A stretch of DNA of 8,398 nt, taken from NCBI GenBank assembly GCA_937901625.1, contig CALDIE010000099.1:1-8398 (forward strand). The letters are read 5' to 3'. The notes below the pieces were generated by a model. The model saw only the letters and a list, made by a program, of their open reading frames with translations. It searched no databases and was not told the DNA's origin. The stretch is from an uncultured Lachnospiraceae bacterium (GTDB taxonomy: Bacteria > Bacillota > Clostridia > Lachnospirales > Lachnospiraceae). This document shows, piece after piece, positions 1 to 6,314 of this stretch; positions within the stretch are counted from its first letter, which is position 1, and every line of letters begins with the position of its first letter. A program made the translations under genes and the position numbers.

Positions 1-1
1 T

Positions 2-916
2 GAGTCCAGCCAGCTTCTCATCAAGCAGATGAAGGAAGCCAATAAGAAGAAGGAAGAAAAGATCAAGGAATTGCAGGAGTTCATCTCCCGCTTCTCCGCT
101 AACGCTTCCAAGTCCAAGCAGGCTACTTCCAGAAAGCGTGCCCTGGAAAAGATCGAACTCGATACCATCAAACCTTCGAGCCGGAAATACCCCTATGTGG
201 ACTTCCGTCCGGAGCGTGAGATCGGTAACGAAGTTCTCTCGGTAGAAGACCTTTGCGTCAATGTCGACGGCGTACCCGTGATCAATCATGTATCCTTTAC
301 CCTGGGACACGATGACAAAGTGGCTTTTGTCGGTGGAAACGAGCAGGCCAAGACCGCGCTCTTCCGTGTATTGATGGGAGAGATCGAACCCGACAGCGGA
401 AGTTTCAAATGGGGTGTTACCACCTCACAGGCGTACTTTCCCAAGGATAATACCAAAGAGTTTGACAACGATCTGACCATCACCGAGTGGCTGATGGGAT
501 ATTCCCCGGTTAAGGATGTCACCTATGTCCGCGGATTCCTCGGACGTATGCTTTTTCCCGGAGAAGACGGTGTCAAGAAGGTCCGCATCCTCTCCGGTGG
601 TGAGAAGGTTCGCTGCCTTCTTTCCAAAATGATGATCAGCGGTGCCAACTGCCTGATCTTTGACGAGCCCACCAACCACCTGGATATGGAGTCCATTACC
701 TCCTTAAACAACGGCGTTATCCGTTTCCCGGGTGTGGTGCTCTTCTCCTGTCACGACCATCAGTTTGTGCAGACCAGCGCAAACCGTATCATCGAATTCT
801 TACCCGACGGAACCATCGTTGATAAGATCACGACGTACGATGAGTATCTCGCAAGCGACGAAATGGCAAGAAAACGTACCGTATACCAGGCACAGACCGA
901 GGATGACGAAGATTAA
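2..916 (+). CDS. ABC-F family ATPase (YkpA/YbiT-type), 5'-truncated by window edge
   Basis: The C-terminal part of a soluble ABC-F protein, a family that acts on ribosomes rather than as membrane transporters. The frame is open to the left edge, so the first ABC domain is missing. Numbering from the Met codon at 29, residues 1-45 are the charged inter-domain linker (ending ASKSKQATSRKRALEKIEL). The second ABC domain follows: a Walker A position at 102-109 reading GGNEQAKT, signature LSGGEKVR at 188-195, Walker B CLIFDEPTNHLD at 208-219 and switch histidine H242 in SCHDHQF. The tail is short and acidic (EDDED). The Walker A lacks two of the usual glycines but keeps Lys-Thr. I believe from memory that this variation recurs in the YkpA branch, but did not check it. 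Its stop overlaps the next start by one base. Family assignment is firm; the exact role (translation factor or antibiotic protection) is not decidable here. Confidence 0.93.
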   Translation, partial: ESSQLLIKQMKEANKKKEEKIKELQEFISRFSANASKSKQATSRKRALEKIELDTIKPSSRKYPYVDFRPEREIGNEVLSVEDLCVNVDGVPVINHVSFTLGHDDKVAFVGGNEQAKTALFRVLMGEIEPDSGSFKWGVTTSQAYFPKDNTKEFDNDLTITEWLMGYSPVKDVTYVRGFLGRMLFPGEDGVKKVRILSGGEKVRCLLSKMMISGANCLIFDEPTNHLDMESITSLNNGVIRFPGVVLFSCHDHQFVQTSANRIIEFLPDGTIVDKITTYDEYLASDEMARKRTVYQAQTEDDED

Positions 917-1767
917 TGAAAATATTCTATTTTGATCTGGACGGAACCCTTTTAAATTCGGAAAAGGTTATCACCGCGCGCACCATGGAGGCGTTGGAGA
1001 CATGGGTTGCAGACGGAAATAAGATTGCCATCTCATCCGGCCGTCCTTTAAACAGTATTCTGGAAGTGATACACGCCACCGGCTTAGACCGGTGGTCTGT
1101 TTACGCTATCGCCTTTAACGGGGCTTTGATCTATGATGTATCAAATAAGAAACTTCTGAGTAAAACGGCATTAAGCACGGCGGATATGCTTTCCATTGCA
1201 GACATCCTGTCGGGAATGGATCTGTATTCACACTATTACGATGACACCCATATTCTGTCGCCGGATGCCTCTTCCGCTTATTTTAAGACCGGGCAGTCTA
1301 CAGAAGCCGTCCGGGGGGAACTAACCTTTTATACGCGAAATGTTCATCTCCCGTATCACTTATTAACGGATTACCCCGGCATCTCTCCCGCTCCTTCCTG
1401 CAAAATGCTCTGCATCGATTTAAACGGCGAAAAACTCTCCGATGCGGCAAGCGCCATAGAAGCCGCCGGCGAAGGCCGTATACGTTGCGTTCGTTCCAAT
1501 CCGTGGTATCTTGAAATCTTTCCGATCGAGGCCGGAAAGGGCGCTGCGGTCGTTGCTTTGGCGGACATCCTTGGCATCCCTACAGAAAATACCCTTGCCG
1601 CCGGAGACGAGCAAAATGATATTTCCATGATCACGGCAGCGGGTGTCGGCGTTGCGATGAAAAACGGCAATCCCCTCGCTATGGAGGCGGCGGATATCGT
1701 TACGGATGAGGATAATGACCACGATGGTCTCGCTCCCATCATCCTGCGCTACTCAAAATCCTTTTAA
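916..1767 (+). CDS. Cof-type HAD-superfamily (IIB) phosphatase
   Basis: A 283-residue cytosolic Mg-dependent phosphohydrolase of the Cof/YbiV group, which usually acts on sugar phosphates, flavin or nucleotide phosphates. All four HAD motifs are visible: motif I DLDGTLL with nucleophile D7 and acid D9, motif II ISSGR around S40, motif III K208 (AGKGAAV) and motif IV GDEQND with D231 and D235. The segment between motifs II and III (about 84-190) is the expected size for a type IIB cap. Length is normal for the family. The ATG shares one base with the ABC-F stop (TAATG). The only upstream Shine-Dalgarno-like sequence, GAGG at 899-902, is about 13 nt away, so translation is probably coupled to the upstream gene. 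Substrate cannot be predicted from sequence. Confidence 0.94.
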   Translation: MKIFYFDLDGTLLNSEKVITARTMEALETWVADGNKIAISSGRPLNSILEVIHATGLDRWSVYAIAFNGALIYDVSNKKLLSKTALSTADMLSIADILSGMDLYSHYYDDTHILSPDASSAYFKTGQSTEAVRGELTFYTRNVHLPYHLLTDYPGISPAPSCKMLCIDLNGEKLSDAASAIEAAGEGRIRCVRSNPWYLEIFPIEAGKGAAVVALADILGIPTENTLAAGDEQNDISMITAAGVGVAMKNGNPLAMEAADIVTDEDNDHDGLAPIILRYSKSF

Positions 1768-1790
1768 ACGGCTGAAATAAGCCTTTTTCA

Positions 1791-1819
1791 TTGACAAAAA
1801 ACAGTGGAAACTATATACT
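1791..1819 (+). promoter_or_regulatory. Near-consensus sigma-A promoter for the zinc-ribbon gene
   Basis: TTGACA at 1791-1796 and TATACT at 1814-1819 are separated by exactly 17 bp. The -35 box matches consensus fully and the -10 box at five of six positions. Transcription would start near 1826, giving an untranslated leader of about 66 nt. That leader holds a small possible hairpin (AGGGG at 1830-1834 with TCCCT at 1842-1846, one G-U pair). The gene behind it should be strongly and independently transcribed. Confidence 0.85.
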
Positions 1820-1878
1820 TTCGTAGGTGAGGGGTAATAATTCCCTGTTATGTAAAACGATATAGAAATTGTGTAAAG

Positions 1879-1886
1879 AAAGGAAG
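1879..1886 (+). promoter_or_regulatory. Ribosome binding site of the zinc-ribbon gene
   Basis: AAAGGAAG lies 5 nt before the ATG at 1892. It fixes that start, and the zinc-ribbon cysteines begin at the fourth codon. Confidence 0.75.
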
Positions 1887-1891
1887 TCATT

Positions 1892-3067
1892 ATGAAAATC
1901 TGTCCCAAGTGTTCCACACAGTTGAACGACAATGTTGGATTCTGCAACAACTGCGGTACGAACGTTAAAGATGTTGCCCCCGTTGCTGAAGCCGCAGCCG
2001 AAGATGTTAAGGAGACCGTAAACGAAGCAGCCGAAAAGATAGCAGAAGAAGCAAGCGAGGCTAAAGAGGCTGCCGCCCAAGTAAAAGAGGCAGCGGAAGA
2101 AAAGGCAGCCGAGGTTGTAAACGAAGTTAAGGAAAATGTCACGGAAAAGGCAGCCGAGATCCCTGCAGCCGTAAATAATGCTGCAAACGATGCTGCAAGC
2201 GTTGTATCCGATGCGATCCCCACCGGTTCTTACAACGCAGCTGCAGGCGCCGGTAACGCACAGGCTTACGCTCCTGTTGGCAATGGTGCCGTTCCTGCCG
2301 AGAATCCCGCGCTTGCGGAAGCCAAGAAGGGCTCAAAGAATGCCAAGATCGGTATCATCGCGATCTGCGCAGCTGTTGTTCTTCTTCTTATCATTCTCGT
2401 AGCCGTCATCAGTTCTGCCGGCGGATACAAAAGACCGATCAAGAATCTGGTGAATACAGTTAACCATCACAGCACAAAAGTACCTGATTTCCTCGAGAAC
2501 GTTGCTCCGAAGTTTGCCGTTACCGCTTACAACGATGCATACAAGCTTCTCGCAGGAACAGATTTGAAGTCTGATATGGAAGACGGTCTTGCCGAAATGT
2601 TTGAAAATCTGTATGATGACCTGGAAGATGAGTATGGTTCCGACTTTAAGGTAAGCGTAGAATTCCGTGATTCCAAAGAAATGTCCGACCGTGATATCAA
2701 AGACTTAAACAATGACTATGATGATCTCTACGAAATGCTTGACAAGAGTGATTTCGATTGGGAAGACAAGTACACCTATGAGGATCTCGCGGAAAATCTC
2801 GAGGATGAGTATGATGTAGAACTCTCCTCTTCCGAGTTAAAGAAGTTGCAGAAGATCGTCACCACTTTTGTTGAGAACCTTGAAAAGATGGAAATTACCG
2901 CAGGATATGAGGTTTCCATCAAGGTCTCCATCGAAGGCGAGGACGGACACGACTCCGAGAAGCTTACGATCAATGTAATCAAGGTTGACGGAAACTGGAT
3001 CATCGATCCTCTCTCTCTGGCAGAGAACTATGGATTCAGCACCAGCTATCTTCGCTACATGTTCTAG
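1892..3067 (+). CDS. Zinc-ribbon single-pass membrane protein with 11-residue helical repeats and acidic exported domain
   Basis: A 391-residue protein in four parts. Residues 4-21 form a zinc ribbon with C4-x2-C7 and C18-x2-C21. Residues 28-110 are rich in Ala, Glu, Lys and Val and fall into 11-residue repeats (see findings). Residues 111-150 are a Gly/Ala/Pro/Asn linker ending in a Lys-rich stretch. Residues about 152-175 are a hydrophobic membrane segment (IGIIAICAAVVLLLIILVAVI). The rest, 180-391, is strongly acidic, probably mostly helical up to about 335, then a beta-rich end with the phrase VDGNWIIDP, reminiscent of small NTF2-like or DUF4878-like exported domains. No signal peptide precedes the ribbon, so I infer ribbon inside and acidic domain outside. 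The architecture resembles TcaA-like envelope proteins (zinc ribbon, one membrane segment, exported domain). It has its own promoter and terminator. Function is unknown. Confidence 0.9.
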   Translation: MKICPKCSTQLNDNVGFCNNCGTNVKDVAPVAEAAAEDVKETVNEAAEKIAEEASEAKEAAAQVKEAAEEKAAEVVNEVKENVTEKAAEIPAAVNNAANDAASVVSDAIPTGSYNAAAGAGNAQAYAPVGNGAVPAENPALAEAKKGSKNAKIGIIAICAAVVLLLIILVAVISSAGGYKRPIKNLVNTVNHHSTKVPDFLENVAPKFAVTAYNDAYKLLAGTDLKSDMEDGLAEMFENLYDDLEDEYGSDFKVSVEFRDSKEMSDRDIKDLNNDYDDLYEMLDKSDFDWEDKYTYEDLAENLEDEYDVELSSSELKKLQKIVTTFVENLEKMEITAGYEVSIKVSIEGEDGHDSEKLTINVIKVDGNWIIDPLSLAENYGFSTSYLRYMF

Positions 3068-3079
3068 GATCTTCTGAAC

Positions 3080-3099
3080 AATCTCCTCTTACGGAGATT
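3080..3099 (+). other. Stem-loop in the 3' region between convergent genes
   Basis: AATCTCC (3080-3086) and GGAGATT (3093-3099) form a perfect 7-bp stem with a 6-nt loop, 13 nt after the zinc-ribbon stop. No T-run follows it on the plus strand, so it is not itself a typical intrinsic terminator. It may protect the 3' end or assist the stronger terminator downstream. Confidence 0.5.
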
Positions 3100-3110
3100 A
3101 ATATGCAAAA

Positions 3111-3154
3111 AAATAAGAGATCCGATCTGCTGTTGCAGACCGGATTTCTTTTTT
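3111..3154. terminator. Bidirectional intrinsic terminator between convergent units
   Basis: The core stem is ATCCG-A-TCTGC (3120-3130), loop TGTT, GCAGA-C-CGGAT (3135-3145), with one A/C mismatch. It extends outward with AAGAG (3115-3119) pairing TTCTT (3146-3150) through one G-U pair. TTTT follows at 3151-3154 on the plus strand. Read on the minus strand, the same hairpin is followed by CTCTTATTTTTTT (complement of 3107-3119). It should therefore stop both the zinc-ribbon transcript and the ppx-ppk1-maf operon. The TAA stop of the minus-strand acidic ORF (3155-3153) lies inside the T-run. Confidence 0.88.
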
Positions 3155-3416
3155 ATGCATCAACTACCAGATACCGTCCGTCGCCTACCGCGAATACTTC
3201 TTCCGCTTCCTCGATCTCCTCCAGGCTCATGTCCGTGATATCCATGCCGGCATCATCGAGATAATCCATCACTTCCTCTATGCTGTCCAATACCACCGCC
3301 AGACAGTCGTTTAAGAAAGCCTCTGCCTCCTCCATAGATTCCGCTACTGGTTCGGGGAAAAGCTTTAGCTGCTTCTTTAAGAAACACTCCAACACCGCGT
3401 CATCGTACTGATTCAT
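3153..3416 (-). CDS. Uncharacterised acidic 87-residue protein coupled to maf
   Basis: I do not recognise this family. The protein has 87 residues with about 25 Asp/Glu and only 4 Lys/Arg, so net charge is near -21. The middle (about 24-72) looks helical and acidic, broken around DDAGMDITDMS, and ends in a short hydrophobic strand-like tail (GDGRYLVVDA). There is no signal peptide, membrane segment or metal-binding cysteine pattern. The ATG at 3416 overlaps the maf stop in an ATGA arrangement (4-nt overlap). A good ribosome binding site, GGAGG at 3430-3426, sits 9 nt upstream inside maf. The strong site, coupling and clean end at a terminator argue for a real, expressed last gene of the operon. 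Its role is unknown; a small partner or regulator of a neighbour is only a guess. Confidence 0.8.
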   Translation of the reverse strand: MNQYDDAVLECFLKKQLKLFPEPVAESMEEAEAFLNDCLAVVLDSIEEVMDYLDDAGMDITDMSLEEIEEAEEVFAVGDGRYLVVDA

Positions 3417-4063
3417 TCCACCATACCTCCTCTTTTGATCATTTGCTTCATTTCCATAGTAACACGTTTTCCGGGTAACCCTACAACATTTTCATAATCC
3501 CCCTCAAATCCCGTGATATATCTTCCGAATATCCCCTGGATCGCATACGCTCCGGCTTTATCATCCGACTCACCTGTTGATACGTATTCCGCGATCTCTT
3601 CTTTTGTCATCTCCTTCACATGCACATCCGTCTTCTCGTAAAAGTTATTCATCTCAATCCCGCCGTTATGAGGGTGCGCAAACAGAAGTGTTACTCCTGT
3701 ATAGACCTGATGTGCCCTGCCTTGGATCATCGAGATCATGTGCTCTGCGTCTTTTTTGTCTTTAGGTTTCCCCAGAACCACCTCATCACAGGCAACCAGC
3801 GTATCCGCCGCAATGATCATCAAAGACTTATTGATGTTATCAAATGTTTCAAAAACCGCCATCGCCTTTCGCCTTGACAGTTCGGTGACGATTTCCCACG
3901 GCATACACTTTCTCCCCAACTGCTCTTCCAGACGGTCCAGGGATTCATCCACATCCGAAACGATCACCTCATAGTCGATCCCGTGTGCATGTAAGATTTC
4001 TTTTCTTCTGGGCGAGCCGGAAGCCAGGATGATACGAGGTTCCTCATTTTGACCTTCTTTCAT
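3413..4063 (-). CDS. maf: Maf family nucleoside triphosphate pyrophosphatase
   Basis: Maf/YhdE proteins hydrolyse dTTP, UTP or modified nucleotides to the monophosphate plus pyrophosphate and are linked to nucleotide pool cleaning and septum control. Counting from the ATG at 4063 (216 residues), the N-terminal signature ASGSPRRKEIL is at 14-24, followed by DVDE (37-40), the AADT segment with the likely catalytic D87, GKPKD (98-102), QGRAHQVYTGV (114-124) and a terminal YAIQG...NVVGLP. All core motifs are intact and length is normal to slightly long. An in-frame ATG at 4072 touches its putative AAAAGGA site with no spacing, whereas the ATG at 4063 is 9 nt from it, so 4063 is preferred. It lies 45 nt after ppk1 with no terminator between them, and overlaps the following acidic ORF by 4 nt. 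Exact substrate preference is not resolved. Confidence 0.94.
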   Translation of the reverse strand: MKEGQNEEPRIILASGSPRRKEILHAHGIDYEVIVSDVDESLDRLEEQLGRKCMPWEIVTELSRRKAMAVFETFDNINKSLMIIAADTLVACDEVVLGKPKDKKDAEHMISMIQGRAHQVYTGVTLLFAHPHNGGIEMNNFYEKTDVHVKEMTKEEIAEYVSTGESDDKAGAYAIQGIFGRYITGFEGDYENVVGLPGKRVTMEMKQMIKRGGMVE

Positions 4064-4072
4064 TTTGCCCAT

Positions 4073-4079
4073 TCCTTTT
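4073..4079 (-). promoter_or_regulatory. Ribosome binding site deciding the maf start
   Basis: AAAAGGA (minus strand, 4079-4073) sits 9 nt before the ATG at 4063 but directly abuts the in-frame ATG at 4072. Normal spacing selects the downstream ATG. Confidence 0.65.
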
Positions 4080-4108
4080 CTTTATTTATTCTTATTTCCT
4101 TAACTCTA

Positions 4109-6304
4109 TCATCCCGGATTTTCCATCGGTATGAAGACTCTGGCGTCTTTTGTCTTTTTTCTTTGTGCGTTGCTTGCCTTTTTGGCCGCCTCTACGCCAA
4201 AGATCTCCTGACAACAGATACGCTCTTCTCCCTCCGGGATCGGCGGGATCAGATAGGTTCCGTCCGGCTGCATCACACGCTTCTTGACATTATCCTTAAG
4301 CTGTAAGTCAATGATATGGATAGCCTCTTTCTTTAATGCCTGGTCTTCGATCGGGAACATGATCTCCACTCTCCGCTCAAGGTTTCTGGGCATCCAGTCA
4401 GCGGAACTCATAAATACTTCCGGATCATGGTCATTGTCAAAGATAAAGATCCTGCTGTGTTCCAGATAATCACCGACAATGGAATATACGTGAATATTGT
4501 CACTGACACCGGGAATCCCGACGCGCAGACAGCAGATTCCGCGCACCATCAGATCGACCTTTACTCCGGAGGCCGCCGCCTCGTAGAGAGCCGCGATCAC
4601 ATCCCGATCGCAGATGGAATTCATCTTGGCCTTTATGCCGGATGTTCTTCCCTTAAGAGCATTATCCCTCTCCCGATGGATCAGTTTGATCAGTCTCTTC
4701 TTAAGCCACAAAGGCGCCAAAGACAGACGGTTCCATCCGACCGGCTCGGAATATCCGCTAAGCATATTAAAGACAGCCGTCGCATCCTCTCCGACTCTCT
4801 CTCCACAAGTCAAAAGTCCCATGTCGGTATACAGTTTCGCGGTGGCATCGTTGTAATTACCCGTGCCGAGATGAACATAGCGCCGTATACCATCCTCTTC
4901 CCGTCTTACCACCAGACAGATCTTACAGTGTGTCTTTAAGCCCACCAGACCGTAGATTACGTGGCATCCCGCTTTTTCCAGCATCCTGGCCCAACCAATG
5001 TTGTTCTCCTCATCAAAACGTGCTTTCAATTCCACCAGTACGGATACCTGTTTACCGTTTTGCGCTGCTTCCGCCAAAGCCCGCACGATGGGGGAGTTAC
5101 CGCTCACTCTGTAAAGAGTCTGCTTAATGGCAAGGACATTGGGATCCTTGGCTGCTTCCTCCACGAAACGAACGACCGGCTCAAAGGTCTGATACGGGTG
5201 ATGTAACAGGATATCCCCCTGACGGATCGATGTAAAGATATCGATGTCTCTCTGGATCTCCGGTACCGCCTGCGGTTCCTTACTCTTGATCTTATACTTG
5301 CCAAATCCATCCAGACCGTAGACCTTCATTAAGAAAGTAAGATCTAACGGACCGGAAATCTTATAGATATCCTCCTGCGAGATCCGAAGCTCTTTTTTTA
5401 AGATCTTTAACAGGCGCTTATCGATTCCCTCTTCCACCTCCAGACGGATGGCTTCGCCCCACTGTCTCTTTCGGATCTGCTTTTCGATCTCCTGTAAAAG
5501 ATCCTCCGCTTCTTCCTCTTCTATCGTCAGATCGGCGTTTCTCATGACTCTGAAAGGAGCCGCGTCCACAACTTTAAAGTTTAAGAACAGTTTTCTGATA
5601 TTGCGCTCGATCACTTCCTCCAGGCGGATGATACGGATCTTCTTGCTTTCATCGGAAGCCCGCTGCGGCAACAGGACAAATCTCGGAAGTACGCCCGGCA
5701 CCTGAACCGTTGCGAATTCCAGATCCCTTTCCTCTTCTGTCCGTTCTTCTTTATCCTCTTTCTTTCCTTTCGAAGACTGCTTTCCGATGTGTTCACCGCC
5801 GCGCCTTGAAAGAAGAGCGCAGATATTTAATGACTTGTTATGAATGAGCGGAAAAGGTCTGGATGCATCCACCGCCATCGGCGTAAGCACCGGATAGACG
5901 CTGTCCTGAAAATACCGGTCTACGTAGACACCATCTTCTTCATCAAGATCCTCATGGTGCTCTATGATCTCCAGACCAACCCCGGCACAGGATCTGCGTA
6001 GTTCCTCGTAGATACGATATTGCTTCTCTACAAAGGGATGCAACACCTCTACCAACATATCTAACTGCTCCTTGGGACGTAAGCCCGCTATGTCCTTCTT
6101 GGTATACCCCGCATGCACCATATCCTTTAAGGACGCAACGCGAACCATAAAGAATTCATCCAGATTGGACGCGCTGATACTTAAAAACTTTAACCGTTCA
6201 AATAAAAGTATCTCCGCGTTTTCTGCCTCGGAGAGTACGCGATCGTTGAATCGCACCCAGCTAAGTTCCCTGTTGATATAGTACTCAGATTTTGTAAAGT
6301 CCAT
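4109..6304 (-). CDS. ppk1: Polyphosphate kinase 1
   Basis: PPK1 reversibly polymerises the gamma-phosphate of ATP into polyphosphate through a phosphohistidine. Counted from the ATG at 6304 (731 residues), the ATP-binding N-terminal helices include SNLDEFFMVR with N47. The catalytic C-terminal half shows KQTLYR (R399), KARFDE (R429), GLKTH (H459, matching the E. coli H435 phospho-acceptor), VHLGTGNYN (H478), RGICCLR and YLEHSRIF (H616). These keep a constant offset of 24 from remembered E. coli numbering (R375, R405, H435, H454, H592). The offset is only about 2 at N47, so roughly 22 residues are inserted; a Lys/Glu-rich stretch at about 167-196 fits. A basic tail follows about residue 705. 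A GTG at 6316 overlaps the ppx stop, but the ATG at 6304 has GAGG 6 nt upstream and is preferred. All catalytic residues are present, so the enzyme should be active. Confidence 0.97.
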   Translation of the reverse strand: MDFTKSEYYINRELSWVRFNDRVLSEAENAEILLFERLKFLSISASNLDEFFMVRVASLKDMVHAGYTKKDIAGLRPKEQLDMLVEVLHPFVEKQYRIYEELRRSCAGVGLEIIEHHEDLDEEDGVYVDRYFQDSVYPVLTPMAVDASRPFPLIHNKSLNICALLSRRGGEHIGKQSSKGKKEDKEERTEEERDLEFATVQVPGVLPRFVLLPQRASDESKKIRIIRLEEVIERNIRKLFLNFKVVDAAPFRVMRNADLTIEEEEAEDLLQEIEKQIRKRQWGEAIRLEVEEGIDKRLLKILKKELRISQEDIYKISGPLDLTFLMKVYGLDGFGKYKIKSKEPQAVPEIQRDIDIFTSIRQGDILLHHPYQTFEPVVRFVEEAAKDPNVLAIKQTLYRVSGNSPIVRALAEAAQNGKQVSVLVELKARFDEENNIGWARMLEKAGCHVIYGLVGLKTHCKICLVVRREEDGIRRYVHLGTGNYNDATAKLYTDMGLLTCGERVGEDATAVFNMLSGYSEPVGWNRLSLAPLWLKKRLIKLIHRERDNALKGRTSGIKAKMNSICDRDVIAALYEAAASGVKVDLMVRGICCLRVGIPGVSDNIHVYSIVGDYLEHSRIFIFDNDHDPEVFMSSADWMPRNLERRVEIMFPIEDQALKKEAIHIIDLQLKDNVKKRVMQPDGTYLIPPIPEGEERICCQEIFGVEAAKKASNAQRKKTKDARVFIPMENPG

Positions 6305-6310
6305 GCTACA

Positions 6311-6314
6311 CCTC
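6311..6314 (-). promoter_or_regulatory. Ribosome binding site of ppk1, overlapping the ppx stop
   Basis: GAGG (6314-6311) lies 6 nt before the ATG at 6304 and shares bases with the ppx TGA (6315-6313). This supports the ATG over the GTG at 6316, which has no site of its own, and suggests translational coupling of ppx and ppk1. Confidence 0.65.

Noticed and set aside
1076..1095. 7-bp perfect inverted repeat CCACCGG/CCGGTGG with a 6-nt loop
   Set aside because: It is within the HAD coding sequence, with no T-run and no matching copies elsewhere; best explained by codon content.
1371..1742. Minus-strand ORFs opposite the HAD gene C-terminus
   Set aside because: They are shadows of the HAD motifs III and IV region, with no ribosome binding site or family resemblance.
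1770..1788. GGCT-6 nt-AGCC followed by TTTTT after the HAD gene, as a terminator
   Set aside because: The stem is only 4 bp, too weak to call. It may still slow polymerase before the next promoter.
1753..2223. Long minus-strand ORF opposite the zinc-ribbon gene with an Ala/Ser/Thr-rich product
   Set aside because: It is the complement of the Ala/Glu/Lys-rich repeat coding region; low-complexity codons leave the antisense frame open. It has no family resemblance and covers a strong plus-strand promoter.
4427..4939. 170-residue plus-strand ORF inside ppk1
   Set aside because: It lies entirely antisense to conserved PPK1 catalytic motifs, and its product looks like nothing known.
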